Counted from the stretch's first letter, positions 53,745 to 63,250 are shown. The stretch: 64,000 bases of DNA from Methylomonas paludis (GCF_018734325.1 NZ_CP073754.1:2356001-2420000); one strand, 5' to 3'. The notes: a model not told the origin generated them from the letters alone. Made by a program: numbers and translations.

Positions 53745-54585
53745 TATGTTTGGGCTAATGGTTGAAGCATTGTTGAATTGTACTGATGCTGGTTTGATTG
53801 AGGCTGCGCTGCGAATTCCTCGATTCCACTGCGTTGCATCGAGGCTACGGGTGGCGGTGATGTAGGTTATGGTAGACCATTGCGTGGTGTGGTTGAATTG
53901 CGCTGATGCTGGTTTGATTGAGGTTGTGCGGTGAATTCCTCGATTCCACTGCGTTGCATCGAGGCTACGGATGGCGGTGATATTGGTTATGGTAGACCAT
54001 TGCGTGGCGTGGTTGAATTGTGCTGATGCTGGTTTGATTGAGGTTGTGCGGTGAATTCCTCGATTCCACTGCGTTGCATCGAGGCTACGGATGGCGGTGA
54101 TATTGGTTATGGTAGACCGTTGCGTGGTGTGGTTGAATTGCGCTGATGCTGGTTTGATTGAGGTTGTGCGGTGAATTCCTCGATTCCACTGCGTTGCATC
54201 GAGGCTACGGGTGGCGCTGATGTAGGTTATGGTAGACCATTGCGTGGTGTGGTTGAATTGTGCTGATGCTGGTTTGATTGGGGTTGTGCGGTGAATTCCT
54301 CGATTCCACTGCGTTGCATCGAGGCTACGGGTGGTGATGATATTGGTTATGGTAGACCGTTGCGTGGTGTGGTTGAATTGCGCTGATGCTGGTTTGATTG
54401 AGGTTGTGCGGTGAACTCCTCGATTCCACTGCGTTGCATCGAGGCTACGGGGGCGGTGATATTGGTTATGGTAGACCATTGCGTGGTGTGGTTGAATTGT
54501 GCTGATGCTGATTTGATTGAGGTTGTGCTGCGAAGTCCTCGATTCCACTGCGTTGCATCGAGGCTACGGGTGGCGGTACAGCGAA
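53745..54585. repeat. Tandem array of seven 120-bp units
   Basis: The core CGATTCCACTGCGTTGCATC recurs at 53821, 53941, 54061, 54181, 54301, 54421 and 54540, spaced 120, 120, 120, 120, 120 and 119 nt. The linker GGTTATGGTAGACC(A/G)TTGCG is specific to this array. Because 120 is divisible by three, a 269-codon minus-strand frame of 40-residue repeats stays open; it has no credible start or family and is not called as a gene. Confidence 0.9.
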
Positions 54586-54652
54586 TCGCTTGAGCTTGCA
54601 GTGAAAAGGTTCTATGCGGACTGGATTTTAATAATTGATTATTTAGGGATTT

Positions 54653-55048
54653 ATGAACTGGTTTACCCATGACAACCTCGACCAGCTTGATCACAGCGAA
54701 ATTGATCAGGATCATCAGCAGTTTTACGATTTATTAAAGTCACTGGAACAGGTGGATAATGCCGATTTTCCGGCGCATTTTCAGGAATTATACCGGTTAA
54801 CCGAAGCGCATTTTGAGATGGAGGATGATTTGATGACCAGCCATGAATATCCGGGAGCCGCCGATCATCAGGCAGAACATCAGCGGGTGCTGGGCGAATT
54901 CAAACAATTTCAGCTCAGAGTCAATAAAGGCCTGATCAGCTTTGGCCGGGTTTTTGCCAGAGAACGCCTGTGCCAGTGGTTTGTGTTGCACATCAGCACT
55001 ATGGACAGCGCTTTGGTCAGCCATATCAAAACCAGATCGCCCCGTTAA
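54653..55048 (+). CDS. Bacteriohemerythrin
   Basis: 131 residues. The di-iron ligands appear in order: HSEIDQDHQQF (His, with DxDH), HFEMEDDLM (HxxxE), HQAEHQRVL and WFVLHISTMDSAL (HxxxxD). The protein binds O2 at a non-haem di-iron site and is abundant in methanotrophs, where it may deliver O2 to methane monooxygenase. AlkB, an O2-using enzyme, overlaps its stop by 1 nt (TAATG), which suggests linked expression. Confidence 0.92.
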   Translation: MNWFTHDNLDQLDHSEIDQDHQQFYDLLKSLEQVDNADFPAHFQELYRLTEAHFEMEDDLMTSHEYPGAADHQAEHQRVLGEFKQFQLRVNKGLISFGRVFARERLCQWFVLHISTMDSALVSHIKTRSPR

Positions 55049-55626
55049 TGCCGGGTTCTGCGCTGAGTTTAATTGCAGGGTTTTACCCGGCGGCACAGTG
55101 TCGGCAGATTTATCAGCGCCTGGTAACGGAACAGAATTGGCCGGACAATCATTATCTGGTGGCCGGCCGCCAGTTTACCCTGCCGCGCTTACAGACCTGG
55201 CATGCTGATCCCGGCATCGTTTACAGCTATAGTAATAATTTGCTGGAAACCCGGCCCTGGAGTCCGTTGCTGACTGAACTTAGACAGCAGCTTGAGGATT
55301 ATCTGCAAGCCGGTTTTAATGCGGTGCTGGTCAATTATTACCGGGACGGTGATGATTATGTGGGCTGGCACGCTGATGACGAGCCGGAACTAGGCCCCCA
55401 GCCGCTGATCGCTTCGCTGAGTTTCGGCGCCAGCCGTCAGTTTGCTTACCGGCAGAAAAAATCTGCCCGCCACGGCTCGCTGCTATTGAGCGACGGCAGC
55501 CTGCTGGTGATGCAGCCTGAATTTCAGCACCACTGGCTGCATAGTGTACCCGGCAGCGCCGAGCCGGTTGGCGGCAGAATCAATTTAACGTTTCGCAAAG
55601 TATTGCCCGGCCCGGCCACAGGCTAA
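55048..55626 (+). CDS. alkB: AlkB-family 2-oxoglutarate/Fe(II) dioxygenase
   Basis: 192 residues from ATG 55048. The double-stranded beta-helix iron site is HxD in GWHADDEPELG and the distal His in HHWLHSVP; the 2-oxoglutarate arginine is in GGRINLTFR. NYYRDGDDYVGWH is the typical AlkB N-strand. It repairs alkylated DNA or RNA bases and releases formaldehyde. Upstream frame extension into the hemerythrin gene (54970) is rejected in favour of the coupled TAATG start. Confidence 0.92.
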   Translation: MPGSALSLIAGFYPAAQCRQIYQRLVTEQNWPDNHYLVAGRQFTLPRLQTWHADPGIVYSYSNNLLETRPWSPLLTELRQQLEDYLQAGFNAVLVNYYRDGDDYVGWHADDEPELGPQPLIASLSFGASRQFAYRQKKSARHGSLLLSDGSLLVMQPEFQHHWLHSVPGSAEPVGGRINLTFRKVLPGPATG

Positions 55627-55753
55627 GCCACTACCCCAGAGCGATTGTCGGCTTTGCGACACAGTTTTAGCATTACCCTGCTATTAAATTCAATTAGTTA
55701 AGCACTGGCGTTAATTTTGCTTGATGTTTGATATTTGGATTTTAGCTGAGCTC

Positions 55754-57124
55754 ATGAAACTGCAACTGGACTGGTCTGCTTACGAAAATGCCGGCATGGG
55801 TGATGCTTATGCCGATATCCCCAAACAGGGCGGCGATTTCGGTAAAGCCGTGGCGGTGTGCATTGCCAGCCGCCAGTGCGAACGCGATGGCAAAGGCGTG
55901 ATGTGTCCCAGCTTCCGTATCAGTCAAAATCCTTTGCTGTCTCCGGGTGGCCGGGTAAAACTGCTGAAATCCGCCTTGAATGCCGATAGTGACAGCCCTG
56001 CCCTGTTCAGCCCGGAACTGGCCGAAGCCATGAGCTTATGCGTTAGTTGCAAAGGCTGCCAGCGCGAATGTGAAAATGCGGTTGATATGGCCACTATTAA
56101 AGCTGAATATCTGGCCCAGGTTCGGAAAAAAAACGGCCTGTCGCTCCGCAGCCGGCTGTTTGCCAATTTGCCCAAATTATTAAACTGGCCGCTGACTGCT
56201 ACCTTGATTAGCTGGCGCAATCGCAGTCGTCTGATCAGCAGCGCCGGGCGCAGGCTGGGCATTGCCCCGCAAATGCGCTTGCCCAGCCCGCAAGCGGCGT
56301 TTCGCGCCGCAGCGGTGACGCTGGCCGGCGCTGAATCACGTCCGGAAGTGGTGTTGTTTGTCGATACTTTTAATCGCCATTTTCACCCTCAGGCCGCCCA
56401 GGCGGCTCTGGATTTGCTCAGTGCCGCTCAATATACGGTGTTTACGCTGAGCAATCCTGCGGGGGAACAGCAGGCGCTGTGCTGTGGCCGTACCTATTTT
56501 GCCAACGGCATGATCCCGGAAGCCCGTCACCAGGCGCACCAATTATTGGCGGCGCTGCAACCGCATATCGAGGCCGGGCGCTGGATTATCGGCCTGGAGC
56601 CGTCCTGTATTTTAAGTTTACGCGATGAATATCTGAAACTGGGCCTGGGGCCAAATGCGCCGAAACTGGCGGAACGGGTGTTTCTGCTGGAAGAGTTCAT
56701 CGCCCGTGAGCAAACCGCCCAACGCTGGCCGCTGGCCTTTACCAGTAACGGCCAGCGCCTGCTGGTGCATGGCCATTGCCATCAAAAAGCGGTGGGGGCG
56801 ATGAAGTCGATGCGCAAAGTGCTGAAAAGTGTGGCCGGTCTGGATTTTGAATTGGTGGAAACGTCCTGCTGCGGGATGGCCGGCCATTTTGGTCTGGAAA
56901 GCGAACATTATGCCCAGGCTCAGGAAATGGCCGAACAAGCTTTGTTTCCGGCGCTGCGTGCCGAACCAGAGGCCGGCATTATCGCTAATGGTTTTTCCTG
57001 CCAGTTACAAATTGACCACGGCGGTTTCGGCCCGGCCCGACACATTGCCGAACTGTTGTACGCCGCCATTGCCCAACCCCCGGAGAGAGCTGATGAAATT
57101 ACAGATAGAACGCCGCTACGTTAA
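55754..57124 (+). CDS. Fe-S / CCG-domain oxidoreductase subunit
   Basis: 456 residues. Two 4Fe-4S sites (CIASRQCERDGKGVMCPSFR; CVSCKGCQRECENAVD) are followed by two CCG-type domains (ALCCGRTYFANG; TSCCGMAGHFG). This is the GlpC/glycolate-oxidase Fe-S/heterodisulfide-reductase arrangement. The N-terminus matches the C-terminal part of fused D-2-hydroxyacid/FAD dehydrogenases, so this may be the electron-transfer half with the FAD subunit elsewhere. ATG 55724 is an alternative start. The AAA+ ATPase gene overlaps its 3' end by 32 nt. Confidence 0.85.
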   Translation: MKLQLDWSAYENAGMGDAYADIPKQGGDFGKAVAVCIASRQCERDGKGVMCPSFRISQNPLLSPGGRVKLLKSALNADSDSPALFSPELAEAMSLCVSCKGCQRECENAVDMATIKAEYLAQVRKKNGLSLRSRLFANLPKLLNWPLTATLISWRNRSRLISSAGRRLGIAPQMRLPSPQAAFRAAAVTLAGAESRPEVVLFVDTFNRHFHPQAAQAALDLLSAAQYTVFTLSNPAGEQQALCCGRTYFANGMIPEARHQAHQLLAALQPHIEAGRWIIGLEPSCILSLRDEYLKLGLGPNAPKLAERVFLLEEFIAREQTAQRWPLAFTSNGQRLLVHGHCHQKAVGAMKSMRKVLKSVAGLDFELVETSCCGMAGHFGLESEHYAQAQEMAEQALFPALRAEPEAGIIANGFSCQLQIDHGGFGPARHIAELLYAAIAQPPERADEITDRTPLR

Positions 57125-58799
57125 CGCCCTGCTGACGGAATTTCCGCATCTGAGCCCACTGCAGGAACAGCTGCGTTTGGGTAATAAGGCTGAAGTCAGT
57201 TATCGGCAGCTGGCTGCCAACGAATGGACTTTTCTGCAGGAGTTGTATGCTCAGCCCGACACCGGTATGCAGCATCAGGCTACGCTGCTGGGTAGTTTAC
57301 AGCAGGCCATGACTGCCGATACCCAGCGCTGGACAGCCGAGCAGCTGGAACAGTTTCTGCCGGCCCTGGCCCGGTATCTGATCGACTCTGCCATACGCGG
57401 CTGGCTGTTTCAGGCTGATGCTAAAGGCCGCACCAGCGCCTATCTGATCACTCGGCTGGACTATACGCCGCCGGGCGAGGAAGAAGCCGGGCGGATTATC
57501 GTGGAGTTGAAAGCCAACTCCAAAGGCAAGATCCAGGTGGAACAGCTGCTGATACGCGGTAAAGATATTGCCGGGGTGACGATTGCGGAAATGTTTGCCG
57601 CCAAGGGGTTTTTACGCGAAACGCCAGAGTTGATTGGCGGTTACGCCGAGGTGGCGCAGCGCTATTTCGACTGGCGGGGCCGTTACGGTGAGCAGTTTTC
57701 CGGCTGGGGTACCGGGATTTATGCCGAAGACCCCAGCGCCAGCCACCGCAGCAGCGACTGGACCCGCAAAAACACGGTGGTGCTGTCTTCCGGCGGCGGG
57801 GCCTGCCGGCTGGTGAATGATGAGAATATCATCAATGACCGGGCGCTGAGTCTGGAGGCGTCCGGGGATATTCTGGGCAAGTATTTGCGTAAAGCCGGCA
57901 ATAGTATGCGCTATGACTGCAAAGCCGAAGATGCGGTGGCCGCCAGCAAGGCTGATATTCCCGCCGGCGCATTTACTGAGTTGCCGGTGCATGGCTATAT
58001 CCTGATGTTTCATCTGGAATTGCATCATCATGTCTGGGTGCATGTGGATGATATTGAGCCTTACCGGTATCAGCCGGAACTGAAGCAGAAGCTGATTCTG
58101 CCGCCGGAACAAACCGATTTGATCGACATTTTGACGGCGGAAATGGATATGCTGATGGACGATATTGTGGCCGGTAAATCCGGTGGCACTACGGTGTTAT
58201 GCGCCGGACCGGCGGGGGTGGGTAAAACCCTGACTGCCGAGGTTTATTCGGAAATCATTAAACGACCTTTATACCGGGTGCATTCCGGGCAACTGGGTTT
58301 GAATGTGGCGGAGATGGAAAAAGTGCTGAAGGACACCCTGATCCGCGCCCAGCGCTGGGGGGCGGTGATGCTGATTGACGAAGCCGATGTCTATATCAAG
58401 CGCCGCAACGATAATCTGGCTACCAATGCGGTGGTTGGGGTGTTTTTACGGGTGCTGGAATATTTCAACGGTCTGCTGTTTCTGACCACCAATCGGGTGG
58501 ATGATATTGACGAAGCCATTATCTCGCGCTGTATCGCCATGATTAAATATCATGCGCCCAATGCCGAAGACCGGCGCAAAATCTGGCGGGTGATGGCGGA
58601 ACAATTTGGTTTGGCGCTGGATGAACAGCTGATTGCTGATCTGGCGGTGTGCTTTCCGGGTGCCACCGGGCGCGATATCAAGGGACTGACCAAACTGGTC
58701 GCCAAGTTCTGCCAGCAAAAACAGTTGCCGCTGGATTTGGAAGTATTTAAGCGCTGTTCGGTGTTTCGGGGGCTGGAGATAGCTTATATTGCGGATTAG
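57093..58799 (+). CDS. AAA+ ATPase of unknown function
   Basis: 568 residues. The large N-terminal region (1-345) is unfamiliar. The AAA+ module has Walker A GPAGVGKTLTAE near 373, Walker B VMLIDEADVY near 428, sensor 1 LFLTTNRVDDID and an arginine-finger segment AIISRCIAM. It is related to BCS1/proteasomal-type AAA proteins only in the core. ATG 57093 has GGAGAG 5-10 nt upstream and lies inside the Fe-S gene, implying translational coupling. It may remodel or load cofactor on the Fe-S partner. Confidence 0.85.
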   Translation: MKLQIERRYVNALLTEFPHLSPLQEQLRLGNKAEVSYRQLAANEWTFLQELYAQPDTGMQHQATLLGSLQQAMTADTQRWTAEQLEQFLPALARYLIDSAIRGWLFQADAKGRTSAYLITRLDYTPPGEEEAGRIIVELKANSKGKIQVEQLLIRGKDIAGVTIAEMFAAKGFLRETPELIGGYAEVAQRYFDWRGRYGEQFSGWGTGIYAEDPSASHRSSDWTRKNTVVLSSGGGACRLVNDENIINDRALSLEASGDILGKYLRKAGNSMRYDCKAEDAVAASKADIPAGAFTELPVHGYILMFHLELHHHVWVHVDDIEPYRYQPELKQKLILPPEQTDLIDILTAEMDMLMDDIVAGKSGGTTVLCAGPAGVGKTLTAEVYSEIIKRPLYRVHSGQLGLNVAEMEKVLKDTLIRAQRWGAVMLIDEADVYIKRRNDNLATNAVVGVFLRVLEYFNGLLFLTTNRVDDIDEAIISRCIAMIKYHAPNAEDRRKIWRVMAEQFGLALDEQLIADLAVCFPGATGRDIKGLTKLVAKFCQQKQLPLDLEVFKRCSVFRGLEIAYIAD

Positions 58800-58865
58800 G
58801 GTTTTGGGGGTTGGAAATTTTTTCATTTTTTCAGAGGCCATTGTAAATAGCTATAAGCTGCGTTT

Positions 58866-59290
58866 GATGAAGGTTACGCTGCGAATCCCTCGATTCCACT
58901 GCGTTACATCGAGGCTACAACGACACAAAACAGCTGTTCTTTTAAACGAGTACTTGGCTTCGAATGATGCGCCGCACTGGGTTTAGCACATCCTACAGGT
59001 AACTTCGCGGGGGGGAAGGTTACGCTGCGAATCCCTCGATTCCACTGCGTTACATCGAGGCTACAACGACACAAAACAGCTGTTCTTTTAAACGAGTACT
59101 TGGCTTTGAATGATGCGCTGCACTGGGTTTAGCACATTCTACAGGTAACTTCGCGGGGGGAAGGTTACGCTGCGAATCCCTCGATTCCACTGCGTTACAT
59201 CGAGGCTACAACGACACAAAACAGCTGTTCTTTTACACGAGTACTTGGCTTTGAATGATGCGCTGCACTGGGTTTAGCACATTCTACAAT
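58866..59290. repeat. Third tandem array, three ~145-bp units
   Basis: GGTTACGCTGCGAATCCCTCGATTCCACTGCGTTACATCGAGG (in parts) occurs at 58871, 59018 and 59162. Each is followed by CTACAACGACACAAAACAGC and GAGTACTTGGCTT. It shares the hairpin core of the other two arrays (TTGCAT changed to TTACAT) with a different linker. Confidence 0.85.
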
Positions 59291-59361
59291 ATCGAGGGCG
59301 CAGGCATCCGCTATTACGCAAACATTTGTAAATTGTACCTGACCCCATTTTTTTTGGGTAA

Positions 59362-59390
59362 AAAAAAGGGGCGGATGAACCGCCCCTTTG
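59362..59390 (-). terminator. Intrinsic terminator of the OmpA-family gene
   Basis: Read on the minus strand, AAAGGGGCGG-TTCAT-CCGCCCCTTT forms a 10-bp stem followed by a run of T. It lies 32 nt after the stop of the gene at 59422. Sequence and spacing are textbook. Confidence 0.92.
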
Positions 59391-59421
59391 TTTTGTGCCG
59401 ATTAAACCGGCGTGATCGGGA

Positions 59422-60462
59422 TTAGTTGGTGATCCAGATCAGCTCTACACGGCGGTTTTCAGATCTGCCGGCTTCGGTTTTGTTGTCGGCAATCGGTTGA
59501 GATTCGCCAAAACCTTTAGCAGTCAGTTTGTTGGTAACTGCTTTGGATTTCAGATACGCTACCACTGAGTTAGCCCGTTTTTGGGATAATTTCAGGTTGT
59601 AAGCATCGCTGCCTTCGCTGCTGGTGTGGCCTTGAACTTCAATCTCATTTTTCTCTGGGTATGAATTCAGGCTGGCAGCCACTTCATCCAGGATCAGTTT
59701 GGACTCTGGCGTCAATTCTGCTGAATCATGTTTGAAGTTTTGGCCTTTCAGGATCAGCCTGACTGGGCAACCGTTGAAATCAACTTTGCTGCCTTTAAGG
59801 GTGTTAGGGCATTTATCCAGGCAATCGTTGACGCCGTCAGCATCGCTGTCTTTAGTTGAGCAGTCTGCTACAACCGGGGCAGGCGCTGGGGCTGGAATGT
59901 CCAATTTAGCAACTGCTTTAGGTTTTTCACCGAAAGGAATTACAAAACCAACGTTGACCACCATATCGTTGTAGTCGGTGTTGCCCGGTTGGATATGATA
60001 GTTGTTGTTGTAACGATAACGTACATCACTGCGTAACAGGAAGTTATCGTGTACTTCGTAGGTGAAACCCACACCGCCTTCAGCCAGGATACCGGCGCCG
60101 CAAGTTGCGGATACGCAGGTATTCAGACCACCTGCTGCCAACACGGCATAAGGGGCAAATTTGTTACGGGTAAAGTAGTATTGCAAATCAACGGTGCCGC
60201 CTTCCAGGTTCCAATTGCCCTGCTTGCCGTTTAAACCGTTATAAAAACCTCTTAATTCCACATTGAATTGTTCGTTAAGGATTTTACCAACAGCCAAACC
60301 GCCGCCGAAACCGTCTTTGGAATCACGGTCGCCGCCGGCACGTATATATGACGCAAATGGAGCTGCATACCAGCGGTTGTCCAGAAACTGATCAGCATGA
60401 GCTGACGGCAGTACACCGGCGCCAATAATGGCTAGTAACGGGATTAATTTATTTCTTTGCAT
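59422..60462 (-). CDS. OmpA-family outer membrane protein
   Basis: 346 residues. Signal peptide (LIPLLAIIGAGVLPSAHA). An eight-strand beta-barrel of ~170 residues alternates aromatic and polar residues. A proline-rich linker (APAPAPVV) and a thrombospondin type 3/calcium motif (DSDADGVNDCLDKCPNT) precede the peptidoglycan-binding OmpA C-domain (VQGHTSSEGSDAYNLKLSQK and GRSENRRVEL). It anchors the outer membrane to the wall. Strong terminator downstream; monocistronic. Confidence 0.93.
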   Translation of the reverse strand: MQRNKLIPLLAIIGAGVLPSAHADQFLDNRWYAAPFASYIRAGGDRDSKDGFGGGLAVGKILNEQFNVELRGFYNGLNGKQGNWNLEGGTVDLQYYFTRNKFAPYAVLAAGGLNTCVSATCGAGILAEGGVGFTYEVHDNFLLRSDVRYRYNNNYHIQPGNTDYNDMVVNVGFVIPFGEKPKAVAKLDIPAPAPAPVVADCSTKDSDADGVNDCLDKCPNTLKGSKVDFNGCPVRLILKGQNFKHDSAELTPESKLILDEVAASLNSYPEKNEIEVQGHTSSEGSDAYNLKLSQKRANSVVAYLKSKAVTNKLTAKGFGESQPIADNKTEAGRSENRRVELIWITN

Positions 60463-60744
60463 ATTTACCTACCCTATAAAAAGTTTGAATTCAGTTAATC
60501 GCACCAACTGCCGGCTACCAGTTGCAAAATGATTAGTTTGCCCAAGCTGTCACCTGCTACGCTATCAGGAATTTCAAGTCTGGGCAACAGCAAAACCTTT
60601 AAGATCATGCTATTAATCGATACAGTTCAAACTATACAATAAAAAAACCAAAACCGATAGCATTTTGTTGCTTTATCACTACATAATTTACAAAAAATAA
60701 CACATTAGTTAAAAATCGGCTAGTTAGGCGGATTTTATGGCGGA

Positions 60745-61554
60745 TTATTCGGGGCCACCGCCTTTACGGACCATCATGCCTTTTGATGGGTTATACCCCA
60801 TGATCGCAGCGGTCATAAAAATCAGGAAGGCGCCGGCGGTAAAGATTAAGGCGGTGAGGTTGAATTGTTCGTACAGGGCGAATCGGATTAACTCTACGGC
60901 CTGGGAAAACGGATTGTACTGGGCCAACTGGTACAACACAGTGCTGGATTCCTTGATTTTCCACAGTGGATACAGGGCGGTGGACATAAAAAACAGCGGA
61001 AAAATCACGAAATTCATTACCCCGGCAAAGTTTTCCAGTTGTTTGATGAACGAGGACAACAGCAGACCTAAGGCACCCAGCATCATGCCGGAGATCAGCA
61101 GGGCCGGTAATATATAGAGATAGCCGGCCAGTGGGGCGCGGATGTCATAGGCCCAGGCAATAGCCAAAAAGGCATAGGCCTGCAGTACCGATACGGCGGT
61201 GCCGGCGATGAGCTTGCTGCACAATAAAAACCAGCGCGGCAAGGGACACACCATTAACATGCGCATACTGCCCATTTCCCGGTCGTAAACCATTGATAAT
61301 GAACTCTGCATGCCGTTGAATAACTGGATCATGCCGATCAGTCCCGGCGTGATATAGACTTCGTAAAGTATATAGGTTTCATAAGGCGGGCTGATGGCTA
61401 CGCCCAAGGCGGCCCGAAAACCGGCGGCAAACACAAACAGCCAGACTAAAGGCCGCACCAGTGCGGAAATAAAGCGTTCGCGCTGGTGTAAAAATCTTAA
61501 TATTTCCCGCCCGACGATACCGGACAGCGCCCGCCAGTAATGCAAAATTTTCAT
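60745..61554 (-). CDS. ABC-2 type permease, PQQ-alcohol-oxidation system
   Basis: 269 residues with six predicted helices (LVRPLVWLFVFAAGF; SVLQAYAFLAIAWAY; LYILPALLISGMMLGALGL; FVIFPLFFMSTALYPLW; IFTAGAFLIFMTAAIM). The motif MVYDREMGSMRMLMVCPLPR matches ABC-2 exporters. The ATG overlaps the ATPase stop by 4 nt. It is third in the propeller-ATPase-permease operon, a set known beside PQQ-dependent alcohol dehydrogenases. The substrate exported is unknown. Confidence 0.9.
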   Translation of the reverse strand: MKILHYWRALSGIVGREILRFLHQRERFISALVRPLVWLFVFAAGFRAALGVAISPPYETYILYEVYITPGLIGMIQLFNGMQSSLSMVYDREMGSMRMLMVCPLPRWFLLCSKLIAGTAVSVLQAYAFLAIAWAYDIRAPLAGYLYILPALLISGMMLGALGLLLSSFIKQLENFAGVMNFVIFPLFFMSTALYPLWKIKESSTVLYQLAQYNPFSQAVELIRFALYEQFNLTALIFTAGAFLIFMTAAIMGYNPSKGMMVRKGGGPE

Positions 61555-62288
61555 GAGCTTTTGCCCTGGGTTAATTGTGAGAACAACTGTCCGGCGCTGC
61601 TGGTGCCGGTGGCTGACAAGACGCTGCTGAGTTTACCCTGGGCCTTGACCACGCCTTTATCCAGTACGACCAGACTGTCATCCGCACCGATTTCATCAAA
61701 CAGATGGGTGGCCCATAATACCGCCAGATTTTGCCGGCCAGCCAGTTGGTGGACATGGCGGACGATGACTTCGCGGCTGGGCACATCCAGCCCCACGCTA
61801 GGCTCATCCAGCAGCAGCAAGCTGGGTTTATGCAGCAAAGCTCTGGCAATTTCCACCCGGCGTTTATGGCCGCCGTTCAATTGGCGGACTTTTTCATGGC
61901 GGCGTTCATACATGTCCAGGCGTTCCAGTTCTTCCTGGATGCGCAAATCAGCGGTTTTTTGGGATAGGCCATGCAGGGCGGCATGGTAGCGTAAATTCTG
62001 GGTGACGCTTAAATCTGGGTCCAGGGTGGTTTGCTGGAACACGACACCCAGTTTGGCCAGGGCCTGGCGGCTATTGGTTTTAACATCATAGCCGCACAGT
62101 TCTATCCGGCCCAAGCGGCTGTCGTACAAGCGGGTGATCAAGGCAAACAAGGTGCTCTTGCCGGCCCCGTTCGGGCCTAATAATATGGTGCATTCGCCTG
62201 GCTCGACCTGGATATTGACGTTGTCCAAGGCTTTTTTCTGGCCATAGGCAAAACTCAGCTCGGCTATATTCAATGCGTAGCGGCTCAT
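61551..62288 (-). CDS. ABC transporter ATP-binding protein, PQQ-alcohol-oxidation system
   Basis: 245 residues. Walker A LLGPNGAGKSTLF near 37, signature LNGGHKRRVEIARAL (LSGGQ variant), Walker B LLLLDEPSVGLD and H-loop LWATHLF are all present. It energises the permease encoded after it; both junctions in this operon are 4-nt overlaps, so the three genes are tightly coupled. Confidence 0.94.
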   Translation of the reverse strand: MSRYALNIAELSFAYGQKKALDNVNIQVEPGECTILLGPNGAGKSTLFALITRLYDSRLGRIELCGYDVKTNSRQALAKLGVVFQQTTLDPDLSVTQNLRYHAALHGLSQKTADLRIQEELERLDMYERRHEKVRQLNGGHKRRVEIARALLHKPSLLLLDEPSVGLDVPSREVIVRHVHQLAGRQNLAVLWATHLFDEIGADDSLVVLDKGVVKAQGKLSSVLSATGTSSAGQLFSQLTQGKSS

Positions 62289-63250
62289 GGTTTAACCGCC
62301 ACACCCCAGGGGTAACGGCCTACCGCGACGGATTTAAGCACTTTTTGTTCAGTCAGATCAATGATGGAAATATCATTGCTGACGCCATTGGTGGTATACA
62401 GGCGTTTTTGATCGGGCGAGAACGCCAGATTCCAGACTCGTTGACCAACCAGCAGCAGTTTTTCGACCTGATAGGTTTGGGCATTGATCACCGCCACCCG
62501 GTTGGCCGGGCCCAGCGCTACATAGGCATAATGTCGCTCGGCGTCTATCACTACTCCGACCGGCTGGATCAGGTCGGCACTCAGCCCCGGTACTTCCAGC
62601 TTTAAGCTATGCTGGATCTGGCGGGTGGCGGTATCCAGCACCATGACGGTGCCGGCCATTTCGGAGGTGGCCCACAGTTGCTGGCTGTCGGCAGTAAAGG
62701 CGGCAGCACGCGGCCGGGGGTCGACCAGGGTGTTTTCGACGATTTGCCGGGTTTTGATATCTATCCAGTGCAGCATATTGGTGGTTTCCGATGCACTGAT
62801 CAACCAGCGGTTATCGGGGCTGACGGTAATACCTTCCGGCTCTACCCCAACCTTGATTTGCTGCAGGGCTTTTTTGGCGGCAATATCTATGACGGTGACG
62901 GCGCTGTCATCCTCGTTGGAGACATACATCAATTTGCCGTCCGGGCTAACGGCAAAGGTTTCCGGATCTTCACCGGACGGCAGCCGGCCAATTTCCTGCA
63001 AACTATTGCTATCCAGAATTTTAATGGTGTTTTCGTCGCTGGTGGCCACATACAGGAATTTGGCATCCGGGCTCAGCGCCAGGCCTCTGGGGCGCTGGCC
63101 TACGTTAACGGTTTTTTGCAATACGCCATCCTGGGACTGGACAACGGCAATGGCATTATCCTTTTCCAGGCTGACAAATACGGTTTCGGCTGGTAATACG
63201 GTGGTATACATAGCGGCCATAGTGAATCCGGCCATTTTTATCAGTTGCAT
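62285..63250 (-). CDS. YVTN beta-propeller, PQQ-dependent catabolism-associated
   Basis: 321 residues from ATG 63250, which has AGG 8 nt upstream. A signal peptide (IKMAGFTMAAMYTTVLPA) is followed by seven YVTN-type blades such as PRGLALSPDAKFLYVAT, PETFAVSPDGKLMYVSNE and VWNLAFSPDQKRLYTTNG. Periplasmic. Proteins of this type are encoded next to ABC genes of PQQ-dependent alcohol dehydrogenase systems; the dehydrogenase is not in the window. An upstream ATG (63331) lies in REP-like DNA and is rejected. Confidence 0.88.
   Translation of the reverse strand: MQLIKMAGFTMAAMYTTVLPAETVFVSLEKDNAIAVVQSQDGVLQKTVNVGQRPRGLALSPDAKFLYVATSDENTIKILDSNSLQEIGRLPSGEDPETFAVSPDGKLMYVSNEDDSAVTVIDIAAKKALQQIKVGVEPEGITVSPDNRWLISASETTNMLHWIDIKTRQIVENTLVDPRPRAAAFTADSQQLWATSEMAGTVMVLDTATRQIQHSLKLEVPGLSADLIQPVGVVIDAERHYAYVALGPANRVAVINAQTYQVEKLLLVGQRVWNLAFSPDQKRLYTTNGVSNDISIIDLTEQKVLKSVAVGRYPWGVAVKP

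Noticed and set aside
53739..54548. Minus-strand frame of 40-residue repeats as a gene
   Set aside because: It is explained by 120-bp DNA repeats, has no ribosome site, no family resemblance, and the unit is homologous to non-coding repeats elsewhere.
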